Of a stretch of 64,000 nucleotides of DNA, positions 20,232 through 28,840 are shown piece by piece. The notes beneath the pieces were generated by a model. That model worked only from the letters and a program-made list of their open reading frames with translations, ran no database searches and was not told the origin of the DNA. Within the stretch, counting starts at the first letter, position 1; every line of letters starts with the position of its first letter. The stretch is from Thermosynechococcaceae cyanobacterium Okahandja (GTDB lineage: Bacteria > Cyanobacteriota > Cyanobacteriia > Thermosynechococcales > Thermosynechococcaceae), in the NCBI GenBank assembly GCA_041530395.1, contig CP136945.1, positions 868,001-932,000 on the forward strand, given 5' to 3'. The position numbers were made by a program, and so were the translations under genes.

Positions 20232-21818
20232 ATGCCTAAATACAACGATGGTGGGTCATTTGGTGGCATGGAAGAGAGTGGCGCGTCCCTCTCCCTTGCC
20301 CAACAGGTTGCCCAAATGGTGGTGGTGCGGGTGAGTGGCTACCGCTACGATCGCCAAATTCAATATCCAGCATGGGAACCGGATGCTGCCACGCTCAAAA
20401 CATGGATTCAGGATTTGGGGGTGGGGGGAGTCATTTTGTTGGGGGGCAGCGCCATTGAGGTGGCTGAACGCTGTCGTCAACTGCAAGCATGGGCCTCTCT
20501 GCCCCTGTTGCTCGCGGCAGATATTGAGGAAGGGGTGGGTCAGCGCTTTAGCGGCGCAACGGAATTTCCACCGCCCGCTGCCCTAGGCGCGATTGCCCAG
20601 CGGGATCTCAACCGTGCCATTGATCTAGCAGCGGCCATGGGAGCCTATACCGCTGCGGAAGCCCTTGCCTTGGGTTTGAATTGGGTTCTAGCACCTGTTG
20701 TGGATGTGAACAATAACCCGGCCAATCCGGTGATTAATGTGCGCGCCTTTGGCGAAACTCCGGCAGTGGTGGGTGCCCTTGCTCAGGCCTTTATTCGCGG
20801 TGCCCGGCAGTACCCGGTACTGACAGCCGCCAAGCATTTTCCGGGGCATGGGGATACGGCGGTTGACTCCCATTTGGAACTGCCCGTGCTGCCCCACGAT
20901 CGCGATCGCCTCGAAGCCATTGAGTGGCCCCCCTTTACCGCCGCCATTGCTGCCGGGGTAGAGAGCGTCATGAGCGCCCATGTGCTGCTGCCCGCCTTGG
21001 ATAACACCTATCCCGCCACCCTCTCCGCCCCCATTTTGACAGGGATTTTACGGGACGCAATGGGATTTGAGGGCTTAATTGTTACCGATGCCCTAGTGAT
21101 GGGAGCGATCGCCAACACCTACGGCACCGCAGAAGCAGCCGTCAAAGCCGTAGAGGCGGGTGCCGATATTTTACTGATGCCCCTAGACCCCCCAGCCGCC
21201 ATTGAGGCAGTGGTTGCTGCCGTCACCTCGGGGCGAATTCCCCCGACCCGAATTGAGGCATCGCTACGGCGAATTCAACGGGCTAAGGCGCGCTTGAGCA
21301 AGCTGACCATTGATTTAGACTACCTGCAAACCACACCGGCGGTGGCGGTTGCTGCCGCCATCCAAAAAGAAAGCCTGCAACGGGCGGGTCAGACCCTGCG
21401 GCCAACAACGGCTGGAATCAACTGTCTGATTGTCGATGATGCGCTGCGAGCGAGCTTCTTGGGGCGTACTTGTCCTGCTTTGACCCTACCCCCCCAGTGG
21501 GGGTTCCACCAGCGATGGGTCGTGGATCAGTTTACCCCCCCGGAAGCGATCGCCGCCCTCCCCCCCCAGCCAACCCTAGTGCAGGTGTTCAGTCGTGGTA
21601 ACCCCTTTCGCGGTAAAGCCGGACTCAGCCCCAGCGCGATCGCCACCCTAGAGCATCTCCAGCAGCAGGGCGCAATTGCCGCCCTTGTGGTCTATGGCAG
21701 CCCCTATGCCTATGCGGACATTGCCGCAACCATGCCCGCCGACCTACCGCGGGTCTTCAGCTATGGCCATGCTCCCGCAGCCCAAGCCATTGCCTTAGAG
21801 GCCCTAGGCAACGGTTAG
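20232..21818 (+). CDS. nagZ: Beta-N-acetylhexosaminidase, glycoside hydrolase family 3 (NagZ-like)
   Basis: The N-terminal 350 residues or so form the GH3 barrel with the diagnostic K-H-F-P-G-H-G-D-T ... S-H segment, whose His/Asp pair is the acid/base in NagZ enzymes, and G-L-I-V-T-D-A-L with the nucleophile aspartate. NagZ removes N-acetylglucosamine from peptidoglycan fragments during recycling. This protein is longer than E. coli NagZ (about 340 residues). The extra C-terminal part, about 180 residues, resembles the second domain of two-domain GH3 enzymes. No export signal is seen, which fits a cytoplasmic role. ATG 20232 is preferred; a GTG at 20217 and an ATG at 20268 are also in frame. 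Confidence 0.86.
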   Translation: MPKYNDGGSFGGMEESGASLSLAQQVAQMVVVRVSGYRYDRQIQYPAWEPDAATLKTWIQDLGVGGVILLGGSAIEVAERCRQLQAWASLPLLLAADIEEGVGQRFSGATEFPPPAALGAIAQRDLNRAIDLAAAMGAYTAAEALALGLNWVLAPVVDVNNNPANPVINVRAFGETPAVVGALAQAFIRGARQYPVLTAAKHFPGHGDTAVDSHLELPVLPHDRDRLEAIEWPPFTAAIAAGVESVMSAHVLLPALDNTYPATLSAPILTGILRDAMGFEGLIVTDALVMGAIANTYGTAEAAVKAVEAGADILLMPLDPPAAIEAVVAAVTSGRIPPTRIEASLRRIQRAKARLSKLTIDLDYLQTTPAVAVAAAIQKESLQRAGQTLRPTTAGINCLIVDDALRASFLGRTCPALTLPPQWGFHQRWVVDQFTPPEAIAALPPQPTLVQVFSRGNPFRGKAGLSPSAIATLEHLQQQGAIAALVVYGSPYAYADIAATMPADLPRVFSYGHAPAAQAIALEALGNG

Positions 21819-21822
21819 ATCA

Positions 21823-22719
21823 TTAGTACTCCGGCTCCTCTTCCTGTTGCCGCTGCTCGAGCTTCATGGGCTGGGGTTCCTCCCACAAATCGGCATCCGG
21901 ATCCGCCTCTGGTAAATCAACCGGAATGGCCTTGGCCGGTGGTTTGACTTTCCGTGGCCGTACTGGTGGCTCGTACTCGTACTCGTCCTCGTAGGTAGCA
22001 TCGTACTCGTCATACTCCGGTTGACGACGGCGGCGACGGGGAGGCTCCTCTCCCCAGTCTTGTTGGTAGTCAGTGCGGCTGCGTTGGGGTGGATAAACCG
22101 GCGATCGCGCCCCGGAGGGTAACTGGTTGCTGGCGGGGGTTACGGGTTGGTAGTATTCGTCCTCGTCGGTTTCCCATGGGGGTGCGCCTAGTCCTACCCG
22201 TTCTAAGAGGCCAACCGTCAACTGTTGGAGACGGGTCTCGGCACCTTCAAACACAATAATGCGATCTGGGCCGGTACTGACAATTTCTTCCACCGGCAGG
22301 TCGTAGGTGCTAATGAGTTGCGATGGAATCCACGGTAGCCCCAAGGAGGCCAAAATTAAGTCGGTGATGGCACCCGTCTCAGGATCAAACTTAAAGCCGC
22401 GCACCTTACCGAGAATTTCGCCCGTTTCGGTCACAATTTCGTTGTCAATGAGGGTGCTGTAGTTATAGGTATTCACCGACTCGATGGCATCGTCATTTTC
22501 AACAAGAATGACATCGCCAATTTGGCCAATGCTATCTAGGTGGACAAACCGTTGCTCGCCGGTAAACAGGGTATTGCGCACGCCCAAGGCGACCACTTGC
22601 CGCTGATCAATATCGACCCAAACTTGGTTAATGACCCCCAGTTTACGACCGGTGTCGCGGGTAATTACCTGTGTACCGATTAAGTCTGCCCGCTGCAGCA
22701 ATTGCCCCGATATGGTCAT
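21823..22719 (-). CDS. Tandem PRC-barrel protein with acidic/arginine-rich tail
   Basis: Two PRC-barrel units are visible: the first begins L-I-G-T-Q-V-I-T-R-D-T-G-R-K-L-G (about 11-70), the second D-N-E-I-V-T-E-T-G-E-I-L-G-K-V (about 90-150). PRC barrels occur in the photosynthetic reaction-centre H subunit and in RimM and mediate protein contacts. From about residue 185 the sequence becomes low-complexity, with R-R-R-R-R, Y-D-E-Y-D, E-Y-E-Y-E and P-P-V-R-P-R-K. This tail is probably unstructured and may bind partners or nucleic acid. The function is unknown. The gene is convergent with nagZ (gap of four bases). Confidence 0.8.
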   Translation of the reverse strand: MTISGQLLQRADLIGTQVITRDTGRKLGVINQVWVDIDQRQVVALGVRNTLFTGEQRFVHLDSIGQIGDVILVENDDAIESVNTYNYSTLIDNEIVTETGEILGKVRGFKFDPETGAITDLILASLGLPWIPSQLISTYDLPVEEIVSTGPDRIIVFEGAETRLQQLTVGLLERVGLGAPPWETDEDEYYQPVTPASNQLPSGARSPVYPPQRSRTDYQQDWGEEPPRRRRRQPEYDEYDATYEDEYEYEPPVRPRKVKPPAKAIPVDLPEADPDADLWEEPQPMKLEQRQQEEEPEY

Positions 22720-22909
22720 GCCCGTGTGTATCCCAACGAATCTCAGTTATTACTATAGCGGCGATCGCCAAGCGAGGTGCTTAAACGTATTGCCCCGCCC
22801 CACGATTTAGCGCTGGTGCTTCTAGGGTAGCGCATTTAGTGGGGATACTCTAAATATAATTAACGGGTCACCCTATAATTAGACGGGTCACCATTGCGGC
22901 ACAACACCT
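22720..22909 (+). promoter_or_regulatory. Promoter region of the RNase II gene with a duplicated TATAAT element
   Basis: Two imperfect tandem copies of about 18-19 bases, TATAATTAACGGGTCACC (22855-22872) and TATAATTAGACGGGTCACC (22874-22892), lie just before the GTG start at 22910. Each begins with a consensus -10 box and differs only by one inserted base near the middle. They could give two start sites 19 bases apart, or form a binding site for a regulator that reads GGGTCACC. No strong ribosome-binding site is seen. Confidence 0.5.
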
Positions 22910-24943
22910 GTGGAGAAAGGCACCCTTATTGAGTTTCGGGTTCAGAATCAGCGGCGGTTGGCGGCCATCGATCGCCCCGAAGGGAAAAAGCTCTGGATTG
23001 CGATTGATCAGCATTTGCAACCCCACACCCTCCACCCGCGCCACATTACGTTTACGGTTCCCCACGAGCGGTTTCGCCCCCAAGATATTCCCGCGTTTTG
23101 GCGGCGGGTAGAACCCCTGCTGGATCCCGAGAGCCTTGAGGTGGCCTGGGAAATTCTGCGGGAAGAGCAGCGCCCCATTACCCCTGAAGGGTTAGCCGAA
23201 CTCCTGTTTTCGGAGACCACTGCCGCCGCCTGCTATGCCGCCTACTACTTACTGAGTGAGGATCGTTTTTACTTCAAGCTCAAGGGGGAAAGCTACGAAC
23301 CGCGCCCCGCGACCCAGGTGGCGGAACTCAAGCACCAAAGTGAGAAGGAAGCCCAGCGCTTGGCCGACGAAGCCGCCTTTGCCGAGCATTTAGCCCAAGC
23401 CCTTGCGGGGGAGTTCGTGGCGTGGACACCCAGCGATCGCAAGCGCCTTGAGCAGTTAGAACGTTATGCTATAGCCATTGAACCCAGTACCCAACACCAA
23501 GGTGCCATTGAGTTGCTCCGCCAGCTGAAGCGACCCACCCAACCTCTTGGGGCGTTTCAACTCTTGGTGGATTTGGGGTTGTGGTCAGTTCACGAGAATC
23601 TGTTTCTGCGCCGCAGTCAGATTCAGGTTGAATTTCCTGCCAAGGTGCTTGATGTGGCCAAGAATCGCCTAAACTCCCCCCCCCTTGATGTGGATGCTGA
23701 TCTGCGCCGCGATCTCACCCATCTGAAGGTCTATACCATTGACGACGAAAGCACCCAAGAAATTGACGATGGGTTAAGTATTGAGCCCCTTGGCGATCGC
23801 CAAAAGTTGTGGATCCATATTGCCGATCCCAGCCGCTGGGTGGAGGTGGATGATGTCCTCGACCATGAAGCCCGCCGCCGTGCCACAACGGTCTATTTAC
23901 CCACCGGCATTATTCCCATGTTTCCCTCGGAGTTGGCCACCGGTCCGATGAGTTTGGTGGAGGGTCGCGTTTGCTGCGCCCTGAGTTTCGGCATTGTCTT
24001 AGCCGACACGGGCGAGGTGCTGGAGTACGAAATTTGTCCGAGCCGGATTCGCCCCACCTACCGCCTGAGCTACGATGATGTGGATATGATCCTCGAGCAG
24101 GCGGTGCCCGCCGAAGCGGATCTGTTGGCGATCGCCCAGTGGGGTAGCCGCCGCAGCCAGTGGCGACAACAGCGGGGGGCCATCCGCATTGATATTCCCG
24201 AACCCAGTATTAAGGTAGCGGGGGAAGAGGTGGAAATTTCCCCCCTGCACGACTCGCCAGCCCGCCAACTGGTGGCCGAAATGATGATTTTAGCCGGGGA
24301 AGTGGCGGCTCACTACGGCTCTCGCGAGGGGATTCCCTTACCCTTTCGGGGTCAACCACCGCCGGAGTTACCCCCAGAAGACGAGTTGCGCCAACTGCCC
24401 GCGGGTATGGTCCGGGACTGTGCCATTCGCCGCTGTATGCCCCGCAGTGAAATGAGCACCCAACCGAACCCCCATGCCAGTTTGGGTCTTGATGCCTACT
24501 GCCAAGTCACCTCTCCGATCCGGCGCTACACGGATCTGCTGGCGCACCGCCAAATTAAAGCCCACCTGCGCGGCGAAACACCGCCCCTCACGCCCGAGCA
24601 ACTCAACGAACTGTTGTTGCAGTTAGTCTCATCCATTCAGGAATCCTCCTTGGTAGAGCGGCAAACCAACCGTTACTGGTGCCTCGAGTACCTGCGTCGC
24701 CATCGGGATGAAGTGTGGCGGGGAATCCTCCTGCGCTGGCTGCGCCCCGAAGAGAACCTAGGTTTAGTACTCCTTGAAGATTTGGGGGTGGAGCTGGCGA
24801 TGCGATTGCAGCGGCAACCAAAGTTAGGGGAGTCCCTCTTGGTGCAGGTCAAACGGGTGGATCCGCGCACCGATCAAATTTGGCTGGAGGAAGTTGCCGC
24901 CGATGCCGTTGCTGCCTCGTCTTCAGAAACGGTTGCCCTATAA
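22910..24943 (+). CDS. RNase II/RNase R family 3'-5' exoribonuclease
   Basis: The 677-residue protein carries the RNB catalytic domain. The metal-binding segment I-D-D-E-S-T-Q-E-I-D-D-G-L-S holds the aspartates that bind Mg. T-S-P-I-R-R-Y-T-D-L-L-A-H-R near residue 535 includes the conserved arginines. These enzymes degrade single-stranded RNA from the 3' end. The N-terminal 200 residues replace the usual cold-shock domains with a region partly like winged-helix domains. The C-terminal S1 domain is short or diverged. It may correspond to the cyanobacterial Zam/RNase II group; which one is not decided. The GTG start at 22910 is the first in frame. Confidence 0.88.
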   Translation: MEKGTLIEFRVQNQRRLAAIDRPEGKKLWIAIDQHLQPHTLHPRHITFTVPHERFRPQDIPAFWRRVEPLLDPESLEVAWEILREEQRPITPEGLAELLFSETTAAACYAAYYLLSEDRFYFKLKGESYEPRPATQVAELKHQSEKEAQRLADEAAFAEHLAQALAGEFVAWTPSDRKRLEQLERYAIAIEPSTQHQGAIELLRQLKRPTQPLGAFQLLVDLGLWSVHENLFLRRSQIQVEFPAKVLDVAKNRLNSPPLDVDADLRRDLTHLKVYTIDDESTQEIDDGLSIEPLGDRQKLWIHIADPSRWVEVDDVLDHEARRRATTVYLPTGIIPMFPSELATGPMSLVEGRVCCALSFGIVLADTGEVLEYEICPSRIRPTYRLSYDDVDMILEQAVPAEADLLAIAQWGSRRSQWRQQRGAIRIDIPEPSIKVAGEEVEISPLHDSPARQLVAEMMILAGEVAAHYGSREGIPLPFRGQPPPELPPEDELRQLPAGMVRDCAIRRCMPRSEMSTQPNPHASLGLDAYCQVTSPIRRYTDLLAHRQIKAHLRGETPPLTPEQLNELLLQLVSSIQESSLVERQTNRYWCLEYLRRHRDEVWRGILLRWLRPEENLGLVLLEDLGVELAMRLQRQPKLGESLLVQVKRVDPRTDQIWLEEVAADAVAASSSETVAL

Positions 24944-24967
24944 TGCCGGTAGCGGAGGAGAGTCACG

Positions 24968-25786
24968 ATGGGAGTCGAAAAACTCACTGCCTTGCGCAGC
25001 CTCATTGCTGAATTTGACCAAGCCCTCATTGCCTATTCCGGCGGCATCGACAGTACCCTTGTGGCCAAGGTGGCGCAGGATGTGCTGGGCGATCGCGCCG
25101 TGGCGGTGACGGCCGTATCCCCTTCCCTATTTCCGGCAGACCTAGAAGATGCCCGCATTCAGGCGGCGGCCATTGGCATTCGCCACGAACTGATCGAAAC
25201 CCACGAACTTGAAAACCCGAACTACGCCACCAATCCGGTGAACCGCTGCTATTTTTGCAAAAGTGAACTGCACGATCGCCTGCGGCACCTCGCCGAGGAG
25301 TGGGGCTACGACTACATTGTGGATGGGGTTAATGCCGATGACCTGCAAGACTACCGCCCGGGGATTGCCGCGGCCAAGGAACGGGGGGTGCGATCGCCCC
25401 TTGCGGAAGTGGGGATCAGTAAGCTTGAGGTACGCGAAATTGCCAAATCCTTGGGCTTGCCCTGGTGGAATAAACCCGCCCAACCCTGCCTGAGTTCGCG
25501 GTTTCCCTACGGTGAGGCCATTACCCTCGAAAAATTGCAGCGGGTGGGACAGGCGGAGTACTATTTGCGGCAACAGGGCTGGGAACTCTGCCGTGTGCGT
25601 AGCCATGGGGATACGGCGCGGATTGAAGTCCCCTGCGAGCAAATTCGCGACTTTATTGCCATGACGGATCTCGAAAAACTGGTGCGCCACTTTCAGGGGG
25701 TGGGCTTTACCTACGTCACTCTGGATTTAGAAGGCTTTCGCAGCGGCAAACTCAATGGGACGATAGCAGCAGGGCGCGATCGCTAA
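24968..25786 (+). CDS. larE: LarE-type ATP-dependent sacrificial sulfur transferase
   Basis: LarE activates the pyridinium cofactor precursor with ATP and donates sulfur, in the best-known case from its own cysteine, to make the nickel-pincer nucleotide of lactate racemase and related enzymes. The 272-residue protein has the PP-loop S24-G-G-I-D-S29 for ATP, C94-Y-F-C97, and P-C174-L-S-S-R. C174 corresponds to the sacrificial cysteine of the Lactiplantibacillus enzyme. No larB, larC or larA is next to it, so its client enzyme in this organism is unknown. GGAG precedes the ATG. The gene overlaps the end of the convergent DinG-like gene by 35 bases. Confidence 0.9.
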   Translation: MGVEKLTALRSLIAEFDQALIAYSGGIDSTLVAKVAQDVLGDRAVAVTAVSPSLFPADLEDARIQAAAIGIRHELIETHELENPNYATNPVNRCYFCKSELHDRLRHLAEEWGYDYIVDGVNADDLQDYRPGIAAAKERGVRSPLAEVGISKLEVREIAKSLGLPWWNKPAQPCLSSRFPYGEAITLEKLQRVGQAEYYLRQQGWELCRVRSHGDTARIEVPCEQIRDFIAMTDLEKLVRHFQGVGFTYVTLDLEGFRSGKLNGTIAAGRDR

Positions 25787-27272
25787 CCCGATTGTAGGGG
25801 CTCAAACTCTGGAGAATCTCGCGGCCATAGGTGCGCTCCGTCAGCCGTCGATCCAGAATGGCGACCCATGGGTCACCGTGGCGCAGCGGGGCGATTAGGC
25901 GATCCAGCAGGGTGAGGCACTCTGGCAGTAAGTAATGGCGAAACCAGTCCTGACGCTGCTGCTTGTGCCAGTGGATGCGGGCGCTCACGCGGGCTTTTTC
26001 GGGGGACGGTAGCGGCAAGGTGGTCAGCACAAACAGGGCAGGGTGAGGGAACTGGGCGGCAGCGTGCAACCAAAAGGTGGGGCTGCTCACCAGAATTGGA
26101 CAGTGTCCGGCGGCAAGGCTATCCACCTGCACCCGCGAGCCGTAAAGGGCCGCTAACTGGGTGGCCAACTGCTCCCGCAGGGGCACATCCGGCACCAAGA
26201 CCACCACGGGCTGCTGGCCAACGCGGCCAATGAGGTCGTACAACCGCCGCAGGGTGGCAGGGGCAAACTCCGGCGTATTGGGGAGGGGTAAATCTTCGGC
26301 AATGTAGAGGGTAATGGCTTCGCTGTGGCGATCGCTGCTGAACTGAATCGTGGTTTGGGGTGGAATGGCCAATTGCTGCTGAAGATAGGCGAGGGGTGGC
26401 TCGGCATCAGGGCCGCTGCCAATGAGTACAAAGGGGGCTGCCGTCCAAATCGGCTGCCAATAGGGGCGCAGGTCAAGGGGATGGCTATGGAGGCTAAAGT
26501 AGCCTGCCGTAGGGTGACGACGGCTCCAGAGCACGGTATCGGGTTTGCCTAAATAGGCGTGTAGTTGTTGCCACTGGGGGGGCAATGCATCGGCACACTG
26601 GTGCAGTAGGCTGTGCAGCAGGTGTTGCTCCGGCGGCTCCAGTAAATAGTCGCCGTAGGGATTACTGGGGCGTTGGAACACGTGGTGGGCCAACTGGGCG
26701 TAGGTGTGACGAATGTGCTCTAGGGCAACCGGCGCAGCCAGTTTCAGATGCTCCCAGTCGGCGGCGGCAATCTCGCAGGTGAGGTGCTGTTGCGTCAGCG
26801 TGGGCAGGTGTTCAAGGCCGTCAATGATGGTCACCATCCCCTTAGGACAGCTTAAGGGTCGATGGCCTAGCTGCGCGGCTACCCACACCTCCAGACTCAT
26901 GACGAGAACCCCCTGAAACCCCTCGGGCCAGCGATCGCCCCGCTGGACGGATTTGGTCACGGCAAGGAAGGAGAGGAGTTCAGGAATTTCTTGGTGCAGA
27001 AGGATGGCTAGCCGTTGCTCGGGCACCACCACAAGGGCAGGCTCGGGATAGAGCAAGGCGGGCAGTAAATAGCTGAGGCCATAGCAGTGCTGCCACGCTG
27101 CCCGTGCCGTCACTTGCAGCAAACAGCCCCGCTGTACCCGCAAGGCTCGTGCCACCAAGCGGGCCAACGTGAGATGGTGCGGCCATGGGCGATCGCCACT
27201 GTGGCGCAAAAACGCCCGTAACTGGCGGTGAACCTCAGCCTCAATCACAGCCTGCTCGCGATGCCACAACAA
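25752..27272 (-). CDS. DinG-like protein with degraded helicase motifs
   Basis: The 506-residue protein aligns by order of features with XPD/DinG-type superfamily 2 helicases. In the N-terminal part Y-L-L-P-A-L-L follows where the P-loop should be, and V-V-V-P and S-L-E-V follow it. The C-terminal part has L-D-R-R-L-x-x-R-T-Y-G-R-E-I-L-Q-S-L-S-P, as in DinG (L-D-R-R ... Y-G ... S-L-P). Key residues are missing. No G-x-G-K-[ST] loop is seen, the expected DEAH box reads I-D-G-L-E-H, and the Q-x-x-G-R-x-x-R motif VI is replaced. It is probably not an active ATPase, and may be a structural or regulatory relative. The start is uncertain: TTG 27272 follows AGGGG; a GTG at 27248 is an alternative. 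It sits between larE and murE. Confidence 0.65.
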   Translation of the reverse strand: MLWHREQAVIEAEVHRQLRAFLRHSGDRPWPHHLTLARLVARALRVQRGCLLQVTARAAWQHCYGLSYLLPALLYPEPALVVVPEQRLAILLHQEIPELLSFLAVTKSVQRGDRWPEGFQGVLVMSLEVWVAAQLGHRPLSCPKGMVTIIDGLEHLPTLTQQHLTCEIAAADWEHLKLAAPVALEHIRHTYAQLAHHVFQRPSNPYGDYLLEPPEQHLLHSLLHQCADALPPQWQQLHAYLGKPDTVLWSRRHPTAGYFSLHSHPLDLRPYWQPIWTAAPFVLIGSGPDAEPPLAYLQQQLAIPPQTTIQFSSDRHSEAITLYIAEDLPLPNTPEFAPATLRRLYDLIGRVGQQPVVVLVPDVPLREQLATQLAALYGSRVQVDSLAAGHCPILVSSPTFWLHAAAQFPHPALFVLTTLPLPSPEKARVSARIHWHKQQRQDWFRHYLLPECLTLLDRLIAPLRHGDPWVAILDRRLTERTYGREILQSLSPYNRVSDRALLLSSH

Positions 27273-27289
27273 TCCCCTATTGTGGCACG

Positions 27290-28771
27290 TTAGCTTTGAC
27301 TTCGGCGCTGCTGTAGTACCGCTCGTGCCTCTTCGCGATCGTCAAAGTGTACTTTTTCGGTGCCCAAAATCTGATAGTCTTCATGGCCTTTGCCAGCAAT
27401 GACCACCCCATCCCCCGGCTTGGCGCTGAGGATGGCGGTAGTAATCGCGGTGCGGCGATCCACTTCCACGATCACGGGCGTTTGGGGTGGAATGCCCGCC
27501 AGAATATCGTCGAGGATGCGTTGGGGGTCTTCGGTGCGCGGATTATCGGAGGTGACTACCACCTGATCCGCAAGCCGCGCGGCAATGGCTCCCATCTGGG
27601 GTCGCTTGCTGCGATCGCGATCGCCGCCACAGCCAAACACACAGATTAACTGCCCCGGGATAAAGGGACGCGCCGCCCGCAAGAGGTTATCGAGGCTGTC
27701 GGGGGTATGGGCGTAGTCCACCAAGACAGTAATCTCCTGCTCTGGGTCTAGGCGCACTTGCTCCATGCGGCCGGGTACGCCGCCAAAGTTTTGTAGGGCC
27801 TTTAGCATGGACTCTAGGGGCAGCCCCACCACCGCACCCATGGCGATCGCCGCTAGGACATTGGCCACATTAAACTGCCCCACCAACGGCGAGTTGAGGG
27901 TGCCGCTGCCAAGGGGGGTATGTAGCGTGCCGGTGACACCGTTAACGCGGTAGGTCAAATCCACCGCCGTAAAGTCAGCGCCTGCCCCAAGGCCGTAGGT
28001 CCAGACCTGATCTGCTGGCAACTGCTGCGCCAACCGTTGACCGTAGGGATCATCCCCGTTAATGATGGCCTTGCCCTGCAAATAATCGGGGGTAAATAGC
28101 TTCGCCTTGGCGGCAAAGTAATCCTCTAGGTCGCGGTGATAATCCAGATGATCCTGGGTGAGGTTGGTAAAGGCGGCGGCCTCAAACTGGCACCCCCAGA
28201 CCCGATGTTGGGCGAGGGCATGGGAACTCACTTCCATTACACCAAAGCGGCAGCCAGCGGCGGCAGCGGCAGCCAACTGCTCCTGCAACGTCACCGCAAA
28301 GGGGGTGGTATGACTTGCCACTTCGTAGTGCCCCGGCCAGCGACTGTAGAGGGTGCCCAACAGCGCCGTGGGGTAGCCAACCGTACTCAACAGATGCTCA
28401 ATTAGGTGGGTGGTAGTGGTTTTGCCATTGGTGCCCGTGACCCCCAGCAGGCTCAGGCGTTGGGCTGGCCAGTTGTAGAAAGCAGCCGCCAAGGCACCAC
28501 AGGCGCGCTCAATATCTGCGACCACCAGAACGCAGCCACTGCCATCATTCGCTTTGGCACCGGGCGAGACGATCGCCGCGATCGCCCCCGCTGCTAGAGC
28601 ACTGGGCCAAAAGTTGCCACCATCCACCCGCGTACCGGGCATACCGATAAATAGGGTACCGCTTTGGCACTCCCAAGAGTTGGTGCTGAGGTGCTTTACC
28701 TCTTCCTCAAGGGCAGGATGCTCAACAGTCGTAGGGATCTGAGCAGCATTAAGGAGTTCCCGTAGCTTCAT
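27290..28771 (-). CDS. murE: UDP-N-acetylmuramoyl-L-alanyl-D-glutamate--2,6-diaminopimelate ligase
   Basis: MurE adds meso-diaminopimelate to the growing peptidoglycan stem peptide. The 493 residues include the ATP loop G-V-T-G-T-N-G-K-T-T-T near residue 115 and the D-N-P-R motif near residue 405, which selects diaminopimelate rather than lysine. G-K-G-H-E-D-Y-Q lies near the end. Length and order of domains are typical. It begins 69 bases from the S9 peptidase stop and lies upstream of the DinG-like gene on the same strand. Confidence 0.95.
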   Translation of the reverse strand: MKLRELLNAAQIPTTVEHPALEEEVKHLSTNSWECQSGTLFIGMPGTRVDGGNFWPSALAAGAIAAIVSPGAKANDGSGCVLVVADIERACGALAAAFYNWPAQRLSLLGVTGTNGKTTTTHLIEHLLSTVGYPTALLGTLYSRWPGHYEVASHTTPFAVTLQEQLAAAAAAGCRFGVMEVSSHALAQHRVWGCQFEAAAFTNLTQDHLDYHRDLEDYFAAKAKLFTPDYLQGKAIINGDDPYGQRLAQQLPADQVWTYGLGAGADFTAVDLTYRVNGVTGTLHTPLGSGTLNSPLVGQFNVANVLAAIAMGAVVGLPLESMLKALQNFGGVPGRMEQVRLDPEQEITVLVDYAHTPDSLDNLLRAARPFIPGQLICVFGCGGDRDRSKRPQMGAIAARLADQVVVTSDNPRTEDPQRILDDILAGIPPQTPVIVEVDRRTAITTAILSAKPGDGVVIAGKGHEDYQILGTEKVHFDDREEARAVLQQRRSQS

Positions 28772-28840
28772 CGATGCGTCACCTCAACGTTAGGGGCAAC
28801 TGCCCCCTCTTGCGAGCGATTCTAGCCGATCATTCACCAC

